Positions 17,897-28,329 of a DNA stretch of 47,420 nucleotides are shown piece after piece. Numbering within the stretch: position 1 is the stretch's first letter; each line of letters begins with the position of its first letter. This DNA is from Bryobacterales bacterium (GTDB taxonomy: Bacteria; Acidobacteriota; Terriglobia; Bryobacterales; Bryobacteraceae). A program made the position numbers and the translations under genes. The stretch is taken from positions 1-47,420 of the forward strand of contig JAHCHD010000016.1 in assembly GCA_026129915.1 (NCBI GenBank), in the 5' to 3' direction. The notes under the pieces are model-generated. The model ran no database searches. It saw only the letters and a program-made list of their open reading frames with translations, and was not told the DNA's origin.

Positions 17897-20800
17897 ATGC
17901 GACCTGACATTCTCATCCGGCGATGTGTTCGTGGTGCGATTGCTCCATTGCTTGGGATGTGTCTGCTTCCCTTCCCCAGCGCCGCGCAGCAGCCAGCGGA
18001 TTTCGTCAGAGACATCCAGCCCGTGCTGCAGCAGGCCTGCCTGCAGTGCCATGGCGAAAAGTTGCAGATGGGAAACCTCCGGCTCGACGCCAAGGCGCTG
18101 GCCGCGCACACCGTCCAACCGGGCAACGCCGAGGCCAGTTCTCTCTACATCCGCATCGCCGGCCTGAACGATCAACCGCGCATGCCAATGGGCGGCAAGC
18201 CCCTCGCGCCTGAAGTCATCACCCGCATCAAGCAGTGGATCGACGAAGGAGCGGTTTGGCCGGATTCCGCAAGTGCCGCCAACGCCACCCTCCATCAGCA
18301 CTGGGCCTTCGTGCCGCCAAAGCGCCCGCCGCTTCCCGTCTTGCGAGACGCCGCATGGGCCCGCAACCCGGTGGACCGGTTCATCCTGGCGCGCCTGGAA
18401 CAGGAACAACTCGGCCCCTCAGAGGAGGCCGACCGCCGCACCCTGCTCCGCCGGCTGAGCCTCGACCTTATCGGCCTTCCTCCCACACCGGAAGAAGTGA
18501 GCGCCTTTCTGAACGACGCCAGCCCGCACGCCTACCAGAAACAGGTAGAGCGTCTGCTTGCTTCGCCACATTACGGCGAGCGTTGGGCCCGCATCTGGCT
18601 GGATGCAGCCCGCTACGCCGATTCCGATGGCTTTGAGAAGGACAAGCAGCGGTGGGTGTGGTTCTATCGCGACTGGGTGATACAGGCTTTCAATGGCGAT
18701 CTTCCTTATGACCGGTTCATCATCGAACAGGTTGCCGGCGATTTGCTGCCGAACGCCACCCAGGAAAACCGTGTAGCCACGGGTTTCCTGCGCAATTCGA
18801 TGATCAACGAAGAGGGCGGGATCGACCCCGAACAGTTTCGGGTAGAGGCCACGTTCGACCGCATGGAGGCCATCGGAAAGGGCATCCTGGGCATCACCAT
18901 CCAGTGCGCGCAGTGTCACAATCACAAGTTCGATCCCATCTCTCAGGAAGAGTACTATCGGCTGTTTGCCTTTCTGAACAACTCGCACGAAGCCAACATC
19001 ACGGTATACACACCCGCTGAACATCAGGCTCGCGAACGCATCCTCAGTGAGATCCGCTCCATCGAAGAAGGCCTGCAACAGCGCAACCCCGATTGGCGGC
19101 AGCACTTCGAAGAATGGACATCCCAGCGTGCCCAAGCGCAGCCGCAATGGAAGCCTTTCACGCCCGAGGTGGACGATATTTCCACGGGTGGCCAGAGGTA
19201 CTTGACGTTGGAAGACGGCTCGCTGCTTGCGGCGGGCTATGCGCCCACTCGCCACAAGGTGAAGCTCACTGCGAAGCTGCCTCCGGGCGAAATCCGCGCC
19301 CTGCGCCTGGATCTTCTGCTTGACCCCAACCTCCCCCGCAACGGCCCTGGCCGCAGCATCAAGGGTATGGGCGCCCTTACCGAGTTCGAAGCCGCTGTGG
19401 TTTCTATCAATGACCCCAAGAAGCTGACGAAGATCAAGTTCGCCGGCGCTCTGGCCGACCTTAACCTTCCTGAATCACCCATTGACGAGATCCATCGCGA
19501 CAAGAAGGAACTTGCCGGTGAGAAGCCTCCGCGGGTAACGGGACCTGTGACTTACGCCATCGACGGCAAACCCGAAACCGCTTGGGGTATTGACGCCGGC
19601 CCTGGCCGCCGCAACCAGCCCCGCACCGCCATCTTTGTGCCCGCCCAGCCAATCCGCATCGTTGCCGGCACGCAACTGGTGATCTACCTTAACCAGAGCC
19701 ACGGTGGCTGGAATAGCGACGACAACCAGAACCTCAACCTCGGGCGCTTCCGCCTTTCCTACTCCGATGGCGAACCAGGCGAAGCGCTAGCGCCCGTGAC
19801 CTTCGGACACTTCCGCCAAACCGTCACCGCATGGCACGAAGCGAATGATCGCATCGAAGCCCTCTGGCGACAGCATCCGGAAGGCAGCACGCAACTGGTG
19901 CTGGACGAACGCGATATGGCGCGCGCCACAAATCTGCTGAAGCGAGGCGACTTCCTGAATCCCGGGCAGACAGTGGAACCCGGCGTGCCCGCCTTCTTGC
20001 ACTCGTTGCCAGCAGAATGGGAACACGAAGCCCCGCGCCTGCGCTTTGCCCGATGGCTGGTTTCGCGTGACGCGCCGACCACCGCGCGAAGTTTCATCAA
20101 CCGCATCTGGCAGGCCTACTTCGGCGCCGGTATCGTGGAGACCGCCGAGGACCTCGGCAAGCAGAGTCCCGCCGCATCGCATCCGGAACTGCTCGACTGG
20201 CTGGCCGTGGAGTTCATGGAGAACGACTGGCGCATCAAGGACCTCCACCGCCTGATCGTCAACAGCAGCACTTACCGGCAAAGTTCCCGCCTTACCCCCG
20301 CGATGAAGGAACGGGACCCGTATAACCGACTGTTGGCCCGCGCGCCTCGTTTCCGGGTGGATGGCGAGGTGGTGCGTGATGTGGCGCTAGCCGCCAGCGG
20401 CTTACTACACCCACAGGTTGGTGGACCAAGCGTTTACCCGCCCGCACCCGGATTCCTATTCCAGCCGCCCACCAGCTATGGACCCAAGATCTGGAACGAA
20501 GAGCACGGCGAGCAGCGCTACCGGCGCGCACTCTACACGTTCCGCTACCGTAGTGTGCCTTACCCGGTGCTCACCAACTTCGATGCGCCCAACGGCGACA
20601 CCTCCTGTGTGCGCCGCGACCGTTCCAACACGCCGCTACAAGCGCTCACCACCCTGAATGAGCCGCTCTTCTTCGAGGCCGCTCAGGCACTGGCGAAGAA
20701 GGCCCTTACTGAAGGCGGCACTACCGATTCAGCGCGCCTGAGCTGGGCTTTCTCCCGCTGCACTTCCCGCGAACCCACGCCCGCCGAAAGTGCCGAACTT

Positions 20801-20908
20801 GCCGGCTTCCTGGCCAGACAGCAGCAACGATTCGGCAACCCGGAAACCGCCTGGACCGCCGTGGCGCGGCTCCTGCTGAACCTCGACGAGACCATCACCA
20901 AGGAGTAA
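17897..20908 (+). CDS. Planctomycete-type cytochrome c protein (PSCyt1, DUF1549, DUF1553)
   Basis: About 1003 aa from ATG 17897, chosen because it opens a signal peptide (RRCVRGAIAPLLGMCLLPFPSAAQ); an ATG at 17876 is also in frame. The PSCyt1 haem site is CLQCH, near residue 50. DUF1549 follows (WARNPVDRFILARLEQE, YGERWARIWLDAARYADSDG, and a second CxxCH in IQCAQCHNHKFDPI). DUF1553 forms the C-terminal third (FARWLVSRDAPTTARSFINRIWQAYFG, RALYTFRYRSVPYPVLTNFDAPN). These proteins are abundant in Planctomycetes and Acidobacteria that use complex polysaccharides; the biochemical role is not established. AAGGAG at the end of the gene serves the DUF1501 gene three bases later, so the two form an operon. 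Confidence 0.92.
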   Translation: MRPDILIRRCVRGAIAPLLGMCLLPFPSAAQQPADFVRDIQPVLQQACLQCHGEKLQMGNLRLDAKALAAHTVQPGNAEASSLYIRIAGLNDQPRMPMGGKPLAPEVITRIKQWIDEGAVWPDSASAANATLHQHWAFVPPKRPPLPVLRDAAWARNPVDRFILARLEQEQLGPSEEADRRTLLRRLSLDLIGLPPTPEEVSAFLNDASPHAYQKQVERLLASPHYGERWARIWLDAARYADSDGFEKDKQRWVWFYRDWVIQAFNGDLPYDRFIIEQVAGDLLPNATQENRVATGFLRNSMINEEGGIDPEQFRVEATFDRMEAIGKGILGITIQCAQCHNHKFDPISQEEYYRLFAFLNNSHEANITVYTPAEHQARERILSEIRSIEEGLQQRNPDWRQHFEEWTSQRAQAQPQWKPFTPEVDDISTGGQRYLTLEDGSLLAAGYAPTRHKVKLTAKLPPGEIRALRLDLLLDPNLPRNGPGRSIKGMGALTEFEAAVVSINDPKKLTKIKFAGALADLNLPESPIDEIHRDKKELAGEKPPRVTGPVTYAIDGKPETAWGIDAGPGRRNQPRTAIFVPAQPIRIVAGTQLVIYLNQSHGGWNSDDNQNLNLGRFRLSYSDGEPGEALAPVTFGHFRQTVTAWHEANDRIEALWRQHPEGSTQLVLDERDMARATNLLKRGDFLNPGQTVEPGVPAFLHSLPAEWEHEAPRLRFARWLVSRDAPTTARSFINRIWQAYFGAGIVETAEDLGKQSPAASHPELLDWLAVEFMENDWRIKDLHRLIVNSSTYRQSSRLTPAMKERDPYNRLLARAPRFRVDGEVVRDVALAASGLLHPQVGGPSVYPPAPGFLFQPPTSYGPKIWNEEHGEQRYRRALYTFRYRSVPYPVLTNFDAPNGDTSCVRRDRSNTPLQALTTLNEPLFFEAAQALAKKALTEGGTTDSARLSWAFSRCTSREPTPAESAELAGFLARQQQRFGNPETAWTAVARLLLNLDETITKE

Positions 20909-20911
20909 GAC

Positions 20912-22288
<1,377 letters not shown>

Positions 22289-22335
22289 CCTGCGAGGTTC
22301 ATCGGATCAATGCTCTTGCGATCGCGGACGATCGC

Positions 22336-22725
22336 CTATCCTCTAGTTTGGTGCGCCTTGCGAACGAAGCGCGCCATGGACTGTGACAGCTGCCGCAGCA
22401 CCGTAGCCCACTCCAGGAGATGAGCTTCGCCACTGGCCGTTAGCTGGTAAATTCGCTTCGGCGGTCCCGTATCCTCAGTGTGCCAGTCCGAAACCACGTG
22501 CCCGTGGGATTCCAGCGTGCGCAGGGTACGGTAGAGCACTGCCCTCTCGATCGCAGCGTCCGTGAGCGCGTGCTCCCCGATGGCCTGGTGAAGGTCATAC
22601 CCATGCGACGGCCCTCGCTCCCGCAGCATCAGCAGCAGAACGGGCTCCACAAACCGGTAGAGGTTTCCCATTCCGCAGGTGCAGGGATGGTCGCCCTGGT
22701 GGTGCGGACACACTTTGTTGGGCAT
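22336..22725 (-). CDS. PadR-family transcriptional regulator with Cys/His-rich N-terminus
   Basis: 129 aa. The N-terminal CPHHQGDHPCTCGMGN is a probable metal-binding stretch preceding the winged-helix domain (VEPVLLLMLRERGPSHGYDLHQAI ... AVLYRTLRTLESHGHVVSDWHTEDTGPPKRIYQLTASGEAHL). The C-terminal helix would dimerise. It is divergent from the NifX-like gene, whose promoter carries a PadR-type palindrome, so it most likely represses that gene and may sense a metal or redox signal through its cysteines. ATG 22725 has GGAG about nine bases upstream. Confidence 0.88.
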   Translation of the reverse strand: MPNKVCPHHQGDHPCTCGMGNLYRFVEPVLLLMLRERGPSHGYDLHQAIGEHALTDAAIERAVLYRTLRTLESHGHVVSDWHTEDTGPPKRIYQLTASGEAHLLEWATVLRQLSQSMARFVRKAHQTRG

Positions 22726-22860
22726 AAAGGTAAGCTCCCCGCTTTCAAATGATAGTGATTTAGGCTATTCGCCCGGTGCGCATCTTGAAACCCGGATTCT
22801 CGATCTTCCTGATAACTTGGGTGGCACGCATCGCTGCCGGGTGCGGCGCCCCCTTCGCAC

Positions 22861-22922
22861 TTGAAACGGATGTGGCTATCCGTTATTATAGATGTTTCTT
22901 ACACCTAGTAGTAAGACACATC
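22861..22922 (+). promoter_or_regulatory. Promoter with overlapping palindromic operator before the NifX-like gene
   Basis: TTGAAA (22861-22866) and TATTAT (22884-22889) are 17 bases apart, a good sigma-70 promoter. Immediately downstream, GATGTTTCTTAC (22891-22902) and GTAAGACACATC (22911-22922) form an inverted repeat matching at 11 of 12 positions with an 8-base spacer. The outer ATGT...ACAT resembles known PadR operators. Its place at the transcription start fits repression by the divergent PadR protein. Confidence 0.75.
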
Positions 22923-22946
22923 TATTCCACTCAGAAACGAGAAACC

Positions 22947-23369
22947 ATGCGAATCGCGATTCCCACTACTCACGGAGAACTTGAAGAGCACTTCGGCCAG
23001 TGCCATGGAATTGCGCTGGCAGATTGCGATGAACAGGAATCGTCGATTCAGCGGCTGGAGATGCTGGATGCGCCTGCCCACGAGCATGGACTTCTGCCGC
23101 GCTGGCTGAAGCAGCAAGGCGTGGACGTGGTGATTGCTGGCAACGTCGGCGGGCGCGCACAGGCGCTTCTTGCCGAGTTGGAGATTCAGGTGGTCACCGG
23201 CGCTCCAAGGCTTTCGCCAGACTTTCTGGTGCGGTCCTTTCTGCAAGGCACGCTGGAAAGCCGCCCACAAGCCTGTTGCCACCTCCATAGCCACGATTCC
23301 CATGACGATGGACACTGCCGCGGCGATGGAAACTGCCACGGCGATAGCAATAGCGCAAGTTGCCACTAG
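22947..23369 (+). CDS. NifX/NifB-type dinitrogenase cofactor-binding-like protein with His/Cys tail
   Basis: 140 aa from ATG 22947. Residues 1-105 follow the small NifX/NafY-like fold (MRIAIPTTHGELEEHFGQCHGIALADCD ... GVDVVIAGNVGGRAQALLAELEIQVVTGA). The last 30 residues are very rich in His, Cys and Asp (CCHLHSHDSHDDGHC...CHGD), which should bind metal. No nif genes are present, so nitrogen fixation is not implied; stand-alone members are thought to handle metal clusters. The divergent PadR regulator also has a Cys/His cluster, which suggests a shared metal signal. The gene directly follows the operator region and precedes a thioesterase. Confidence 0.82.
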   Translation: MRIAIPTTHGELEEHFGQCHGIALADCDEQESSIQRLEMLDAPAHEHGLLPRWLKQQGVDVVIAGNVGGRAQALLAELEIQVVTGAPRLSPDFLVRSFLQGTLESRPQACCHLHSHDSHDDGHCRGDGNCHGDSNSASCH

Positions 23370-23433
23370 CATGCCAGTCCGCGACCTGGCATCCCGCAGT
23401 ATGCGTCCAAGTGTCGCCCAGGAGAGGCTTCCA

Positions 23434-23868
23434 ATGCATCGCGAAAAGGCTACAAATTGCAGCCATACCCTAAGAGCGTCCACGCACCCCGGATGCTTTG
23501 TGTGTGGCGCGGAGAATCCGCGAGGAATGCGTATTCGCTTTCATGCGGAAACGATGGGATCCGTGGAAGCGTTATGGACTCCGTCTCCAGACTGGGAAGG
23601 CTTTCGCGGCATTGTGCATGGCGGCGTCGTGAGTACGGTGCTGGACGAGGCGATGTCCAAAGCAGTAGCCAGCATGCCGTGCGAGGCGCTTACTGCTGAA
23701 CTGCGTGTGCGATTTCGCAAGCCCGTCAGGAGCAGCGAAACCCTCCATATCAGGGGCTGGGTTCAGCAGCATGCCAAGCGTCGCATTGCCACCGAGGCCA
23801 TCCTCACTGGGGAGGACGGCACTGAGTACGCTCATGCATGGGCGGTATTCCTGGAACTGCCACGCTAA
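23434..23868 (+). CDS. PaaI-type hotdog thioesterase
   Basis: 144 aa from ATG 23434, fixed by GGAGAGG six bases upstream. The motif FRGIVHGGVVSTVLDEAMSKAV is the hotdog-fold HGG signature with the catalytic aspartate/glutamate (DEA). The N-terminus has CFVCGAENPRGMRIRF, a CxxC start found in this subgroup. It would hydrolyse an acyl-CoA thioester in the cytoplasm; the substrate is unknown. It follows the NifX-like gene by 64 bases and may be co-transcribed. A short hairpin CGCTTG...CAAGCG (23881-23900) lies just after the stop, without a T run. Confidence 0.87.
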   Translation: MHREKATNCSHTLRASTHPGCFVCGAENPRGMRIRFHAETMGSVEALWTPSPDWEGFRGIVHGGVVSTVLDEAMSKAVASMPCEALTAELRVRFRKPVRSSETLHIRGWVQQHAKRRIATEAILTGEDGTEYAHAWAVFLELPR

Positions 23869-24028
23869 TTGCCGAAGGACCGCTTGCCTGGCAACAAGCG
23901 TGCTGAATGCACCCGGTACACCCCGTCCATCCGCCAGATCCCTGCCCAATCGGGTATCCTCATAGTTTCAGCCCCGCTGTTCGGGTGCTGCTTCTTCCAA
24001 CTTCAACAACCGTGTAGGAAACTCATTC

Positions 24029-24826
24029 ATGGTCCGCAATCGTTTCATCTGGCTGGTGACTGTTCTGTTCTGCGGCATCCTGCTGCTTGCTTCCTGTGCG
24101 CCCAAGGAAGAGGCAGCACCTCCGCCCTCAACCATTGAGCCGCCCCAGACCTCCACGCCAGCATCGGACGAGCCCGCGGGCCGTCCCACCCCAGCCGGAG
24201 AAGCTCCGTCCAACGAGACTGCGGCGACAGAAACGCCCTCACCAACAGCCGCGGTACCCCCTGCCGTCACCCGTCCCGCGCAGCCAGAACCCGCCCGTGT
24301 GCCGGCCAGGGACCCCAATGTATTCCTGGTGCGGTTTGAAACCACCAAGGGTGACATCGACATTGAGTGCCACAAGGACTGGGCTCCGCTTGGAGCGGCC
24401 CGCTTCCGCGAACTCGTGGAGACCGGTTATTTTGACGGAGCCCGTTTCTTCCGCGTGGTGCCTGGCTTCGTAGTGCAGTTCGGGCTTGCCGCAAGCCCGG
24501 TGATTACCGCCAAGTGGGACGGCTCTGAGCTGAAGGACGACCCCGTGCTGCAGAGCAACAAGCGCGGCTACATCACCTTTGCCACCGCCGGGCCCAACAC
24601 ACGCACGACGCAGATTTTCATCAACCTTGGGGAAAACGCGCGCCTCGACGGCATGGGCTTTGCCCCATTCGGGCGGGTAATCCGCGGCATGGATGCAGTG
24701 GATTCCATCGACAGTCGCTACGGCGAACAGCCCCAGCAGCCTCGCATTGAGGACGAAGGCGAAGCATACCTCCAGCAGAATTTCCCCAACCTCGACAAGA
24801 TTGTCCGGGCGCGAGTGATGAACTGA
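24029..24826 (+). CDS. Cyclophilin-type peptidyl-prolyl isomerase lipoprotein
   Basis: 265 aa. The signal ends in a lipobox LLAS-C (cysteine at about 24), so the protein is probably lipid-anchored to a membrane. A Pro/Ala/Glu-rich linker of about 65 residues follows, then the cyclophilin domain: VRFETTKGDIDIECHKDWAPLGAARFRELVETGYFDGARFFRVVPGFVVQFG. ARFFRVVPGFVVQFG contains the catalytic arginine region, and GPNTRTTQIFINLGEN the second half of the site. It would assist folding of exported proteins. It converges with the phosphatase gene, only four bases apart. Confidence 0.9.
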   Translation: MVRNRFIWLVTVLFCGILLLASCAPKEEAAPPPSTIEPPQTSTPASDEPAGRPTPAGEAPSNETAATETPSPTAAVPPAVTRPAQPEPARVPARDPNVFLVRFETTKGDIDIECHKDWAPLGAARFRELVETGYFDGARFFRVVPGFVVQFGLAASPVITAKWDGSELKDDPVLQSNKRGYITFATAGPNTRTTQIFINLGENARLDGMGFAPFGRVIRGMDAVDSIDSRYGEQPQQPRIEDEGEAYLQQNFPNLDKIVRARVMN

Positions 24827-24830
24827 AGCG

Positions 24831-26000
24831 TCAGTCATCCACTGCTAACGTAATCACCGTTACGTCATCGTCAAACCGGCCGCTACACCACGCGGAAGCC
24901 GCCGCCATCAGTTCGTTCTGCATTCGTTCGGGGGTTAAGCCTCTTAGGCTAACCGCTAGACGGTGCAGCCGCTGTGGACCGAACTGCTCACCATGGTGGT
25001 CTTCGGCCTCGGTCAGTCCGTCAGTGTAGAAGACGACGCGGTCGCCCGCATGGAGGCTCACTGCGCCTTCAGCATATTTGGCATCCTTGAACACGCCAAG
25101 CACGAAGCCTCCTTCCTGCAACTCCAGCACTTCGCCCGACCTCCGCACCACGAACGGAGGATTGTGCCCGGCGTTGCTGAACCGAAGGCGTCCGTCCTTA
25201 GGGGAAATATCGGCGTAGAAGGCGGTAATGAACTTCCCCAGCGGCGCATTGGCAGCAACCAGTGCATTCAGCCTCTCCAGCATCCGCGAGGGACGGGGCA
25301 TTTCCTGTGCCATCGAGCGCACCGCGGCCTGCACATTGCTCATCAGCAGCGCGGCCGGCATTCCCTTGCCCACCACATCCGCCAAGCAGACCGCAAACCC
25401 TCCTCCGGGCAATGGAACGATGTCCGGATAGTCGCCTCCCACCTGGTGCGCGGGTTTCCAAGCGAAGGCGACTTCGAAACCAGCAAACCGGGGCAAGTCC
25501 TTCGGCAGCAGGGCTCTTTGAATCGCCACCGCTTCAAGGAGTTCGGCGGCAATCTCGTCAGGACGCTGCCCTTCCGCCGACGCGCGCAACCGCAGTTGGT
25601 CCTCAAGCGTAGCCAGCAGTTTGTTGTTATCCCAAGGTTTCGGAACAAAATCGGCTGCCCCACGGCGCATTGCTTCCACGGCCAGCGGAATGCTTCCCCA
25701 TGCCGTCATCACCACAATCTGGGGCCGGTGCGCCAGGCGGCGAAGGGCATCCAGCAGATCCAGACCCTCGCGCCCGCTCGTAGTATCCCGAGCGTAGTTC
25801 AGGTCCATCACTAGCAGGTCAAAACGCGACGCTTCCAGCTTCTCCAGCACCTGTCCCGGCGACGATGCGCCTTCCACAGCATAGCCATTCAGCTTCAACA
25901 GAAAGCGCAAGGCTTCCACAACGTCAGGCTGGTCATCCGCCACCAACACGCGTGCCTGCGGGCTCCTCGGCATACTGGGTGCAACAGTGGGCAATGTCAT
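24831..26000 (-). CDS. Response regulator fused to PP2C/SpoIIE-type phosphatase (RsbU-like)
   Basis: 389 aa. The receiver domain (18-140) has the acidic pair DD in VLVADDQPD, the phospho-acceptor D in LLVMDLNYA, T in VVMTAWGS and K in FVPKPWD. A short helical linker (EIAAELLEAVAIQRALLPKDLP) leads to the phosphatase domain with metal motifs GGDYPDIVPL, LADVVGKGMPAALLMS, LRFSNAGHNPP, VVFYTDGLTEAED and GRFDDDVTVITL. Such proteins dephosphorylate anti-anti-sigma factors in partner-switching systems after activation by a sensor kinase. Neither a kinase nor an anti-sigma gene is in the window, so the partners must lie elsewhere. Confidence 0.92.
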   Translation of the reverse strand: MTLPTVAPSMPRSPQARVLVADDQPDVVEALRFLLKLNGYAVEGASSPGQVLEKLEASRFDLLVMDLNYARDTTSGREGLDLLDALRRLAHRPQIVVMTAWGSIPLAVEAMRRGAADFVPKPWDNNKLLATLEDQLRLRASAEGQRPDEIAAELLEAVAIQRALLPKDLPRFAGFEVAFAWKPAHQVGGDYPDIVPLPGGGFAVCLADVVGKGMPAALLMSNVQAAVRSMAQEMPRPSRMLERLNALVAANAPLGKFITAFYADISPKDGRLRFSNAGHNPPFVVRRSGEVLELQEGGFVLGVFKDAKYAEGAVSLHAGDRVVFYTDGLTEAEDHHGEQFGPQRLHRLAVSLRGLTPERMQNELMAAASAWCSGRFDDDVTVITLAVDD

Positions 26001-26168
26001 GCCCTGCCACCTTGCACGCCGCGTACCACTTGCTACCTACCGAAGTTGATCCAGCCGCCACTGAGGTTTGGCAGCCCTGGCCGACTGCCCCGAATGGGGG
26101 GTCTATTTCGCAATCGGCACAATCTGTCTCGAAACCGGACACCAGACCACTTGGCTGGCTGAGGCACC

Positions 26169-27569
26169 CTACTTGCGTTTCCACCGCATTCCGTCGCGGG
26201 TGTCTTCCAGAATCACACCCTGCGCAGCCAGTTGATCGCGGATTTCGTCTGACCGTTTGAAATCCCTTGCGGACCGCGCTTGTTGCCGTTCGGCCACCAG
26301 CGCCTCCACCTCCGCATCGCTGAGTCCGCCTTCCTTTGCCGTGGGCTTGAGTACGTCGAAGAGGGCGTCAAACAGACCCAGCAAGCCGTGCGCTTCCTCG
26401 ACGTTGCCCCCGCAGAACTGGCCGGAGTCCATTGCTGCATTTGTCTCGCGCACATACTCGAAGATCACCCCGAGCGCAGCCGCTGTGTTCAGATCCTCGT
26501 CCATGTGCCCTTCGAAATCCAGCCGGGCTTTCTGAATGCGCGCGCTCACCTCCGGACACTTTCCTTCGGAGAACTTTCCCGTTCTCAGCCGCAGGTCAAA
26601 ATTGCGGAGCCGCTCGATTGCGGTTTCCGCAGCTTCCAAATCGGCGAACGTGAAGTTCAGCTTGTTGCGGTAGGGCACCGCCGCCAGCCGGTAACGAATC
26701 GCCTCCGGACTGTAGCCCCTGTCGAGCACATCGCGGAGCGTGTAGAAGTTGCCGAGCGACTTCGACATCTTCTGCCCTTCCACGATCAGGTGTTCGGCAT
26801 GCAGCCAGTAGCGGACGAACTGTTTGTGGTTCACGCACTCGGCCTGAGCGATTTCGTTTTCGTGGTGCGGGAAGGTTAGGTCAATGCCGCCCGTATGGAT
26901 ATCCAGCGTTTCACCCAGATATTTATTGGCCATCGCGGAACATTCGATGTGCCAGCCAGGGCGCCCCTCGCCAAACGGCGAATCCCAATAGGGCTCACCC
27001 TCTCTGCGCCCTTTCCAAAGCACAAAGTCACGCGCATCATCCTTTTCGTACTCGTCCACATCCACCCGCGCTCCCGCCTGCATGCCCTCGATATGCAGCC
27101 TGGAGAGCCGTCCGTAGGTGGGGAAGCTGGCGATGCGAAAGTAGGTGGACCCTTCGCTTTGGTAGGTGTGCCCATTGGCCGCAAGAGCCTCGATGGCCGC
27201 AATCATCTCGGCGATGTGCTCGGTAGCCCGGACGAATCGCTCCGGCCGCTCCAGCCGCAGCAGGGCGGAATCTTCCAGAAACGCCTTCTCGTATTGGGCG
27301 GTATACTCGCCAATCGACTGGTTCTTGGCCATTGCGTTACGGATGATCTTGTCTTCGACATCCGTAATGTTCATGATGTGCTGCAACTGATAGCCCCGGC
27401 AGCGCAGCCATCGCCTCAGGATGTCCTGAAAGGTGAACGATCGGAAATTTCCGATGTGCACATAGTGGTACACCGTAGGTCCGCAGGTGTACATGCGCAC
27501 TACGGGCGGACCCAGAGGAGCGAACTCCTCCAATTGTTGCGTGAGGGTGTTAAAGAACCTGAGAGCCAT
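26169..27569 (-). CDS. cysS: Cysteinyl-tRNA synthetase
   Basis: 466 aa from ATG 27569; this start fits the family ([15 protein letters not shown]) and upstream codons do not. Class I signatures are HIGN ([15 protein letters not shown]) and KMSKSLGNF. The zinc site is C in [10 protein letters not shown] in WHIECSAMA and HHENE. The DALR-type anticodon region ends in [25 protein letters not shown]. It charges tRNA-Cys in the cytoplasm. It is divergent from the DinB gene with a 125-base gap and has no obvious operon partner. Confidence 0.97.
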   Translation of the reverse strand: MALRFFNTLTQQLEEFAPLGPPVVRMYTCGPTVYHYVHIGNFRSFTFQDILRRWLRCRGYQLQHIMNITDVEDKIIRNAMAKNQSIGEYTAQYEKAFLEDSALLRLERPERFVRATEHIAEMIAAIEALAANGHTYQSEGSTYFRIASFPTYGRLSRLHIEGMQAGARVDVDEYEKDDARDFVLWKGRREGEPYWDSPFGEGRPGWHIECSAMANKYLGETLDIHTGGIDLTFPHHENEIAQAECVNHKQFVRYWLHAEHLIVEGQKMSKSLGNFYTLRDVLDRGYSPEAIRYRLAAVPYRNKLNFTFADLEAAETAIERLRNFDLRLRTGKFSEGKCPEVSARIQKARLDFEGHMDEDLNTAAALGVIFEYVRETNAAMDSGQFCGGNVEEAHGLLGLFDALFDVLKPTAKEGGLSDAEVEALVAERQQARSARDFKRSDEIRDQLAAQGVILEDTRDGMRWKRK

Positions 27570-27694
27570 GATTTGTCTGCCGGGACCTTTTACAGGATAC
27601 CAAGCGCATGCGCTCCACCCTCGCCATCTCGCAAAGAGGGCATCGGCTCCAGTCGGCTTCCCTTCCCCGCGCTCGACGGCGCTACACTGCAGGC

Positions 27695-28240
27695 ATGCTC
27701 GCAATTTTTCCTGGCCGCCCTCAGCCTGACGAACACCCGCCCTACGCAGTGAAGTACCTGGCTCGCGTTCCCGAGGAAGATATCCTCGCCGCCCTCGCAG
27801 CCAGCCTGGAAGACACTGATTCCTTCATTCTTGCCGCGGACCCCGTCCGCGCCCAATCTTGGCGCTACGAGCCCGGCAAATGGACCCTCTGCGACGTCAT
27901 CGGCCACATCTGCGATACCGAACGGGTGCTCGCCTACCGCGCCCTGCGAATCGCCCGCGGAGACACCACGCCGCTGCCCTCTTTTGACCATGATGCATAT
28001 GTCACCCAGGCGCCCTACTCCGCGTTCACGCCAGCGGAACTAGCCGCGGAACTTCGAACCGTGCGCGCCGCCACGTTAAGCCTTTTTTCGGTTCTGACGC
28101 CCGAAGCCTGGACGCGTGTTGGCACAGCAGGAGGGCACCCGATCAGTGTCCGCGCCTTGGCCTGGTTCATTTGCGGCCACGAACGGCATCATCTGGCGAT
28201 TCTGCAGGAGCGCTACGCCGCCGTAGCGGCATCCGCGTAG
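27695..28240 (+). CDS. DinB-like four-helix metalloprotein
   Basis: 181 aa from ATG 27695. Three histidine positions of the DinB/YfiT metal site are visible: DVIGHICDTE, then HERHHLAIL near the C-terminus. The four-helix bundle is suggested by the alternating hydrophobic helices. In bacteria that make low-molecular-weight thiols, DinB proteins include bacillithiol S-transferases; with ypdA in the same window, a bacillithiol-related role is possible but unproven. An upstream in-frame start overlaps the cysS promoter region and is less likely. Confidence 0.8.
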   Translation: MLAIFPGRPQPDEHPPYAVKYLARVPEEDILAALAASLEDTDSFILAADPVRAQSWRYEPGKWTLCDVIGHICDTERVLAYRALRIARGDTTPLPSFDHDAYVTQAPYSAFTPAELAAELRTVRAATLSLFSVLTPEAWTRVGTAGGHPISVRALAWFICGHERHHLAILQERYAAVAASA

Positions 28241-28329
28241 GCTGGTGAACCGGGGCACAGTTAGCCACCCAGGACTTCTGGCTTGGTGACAGGACTGCCT
28301 GGTGGCAGGACTGATAGTATAGGCTCGCC

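Noticed and set aside
22947..23369. Nitrogen-fixation gene because of NifX similarity
   Set aside because: No nifHDK, nifEN or nifB is present; stand-alone NifX-like proteins are widespread outside diazotrophs.
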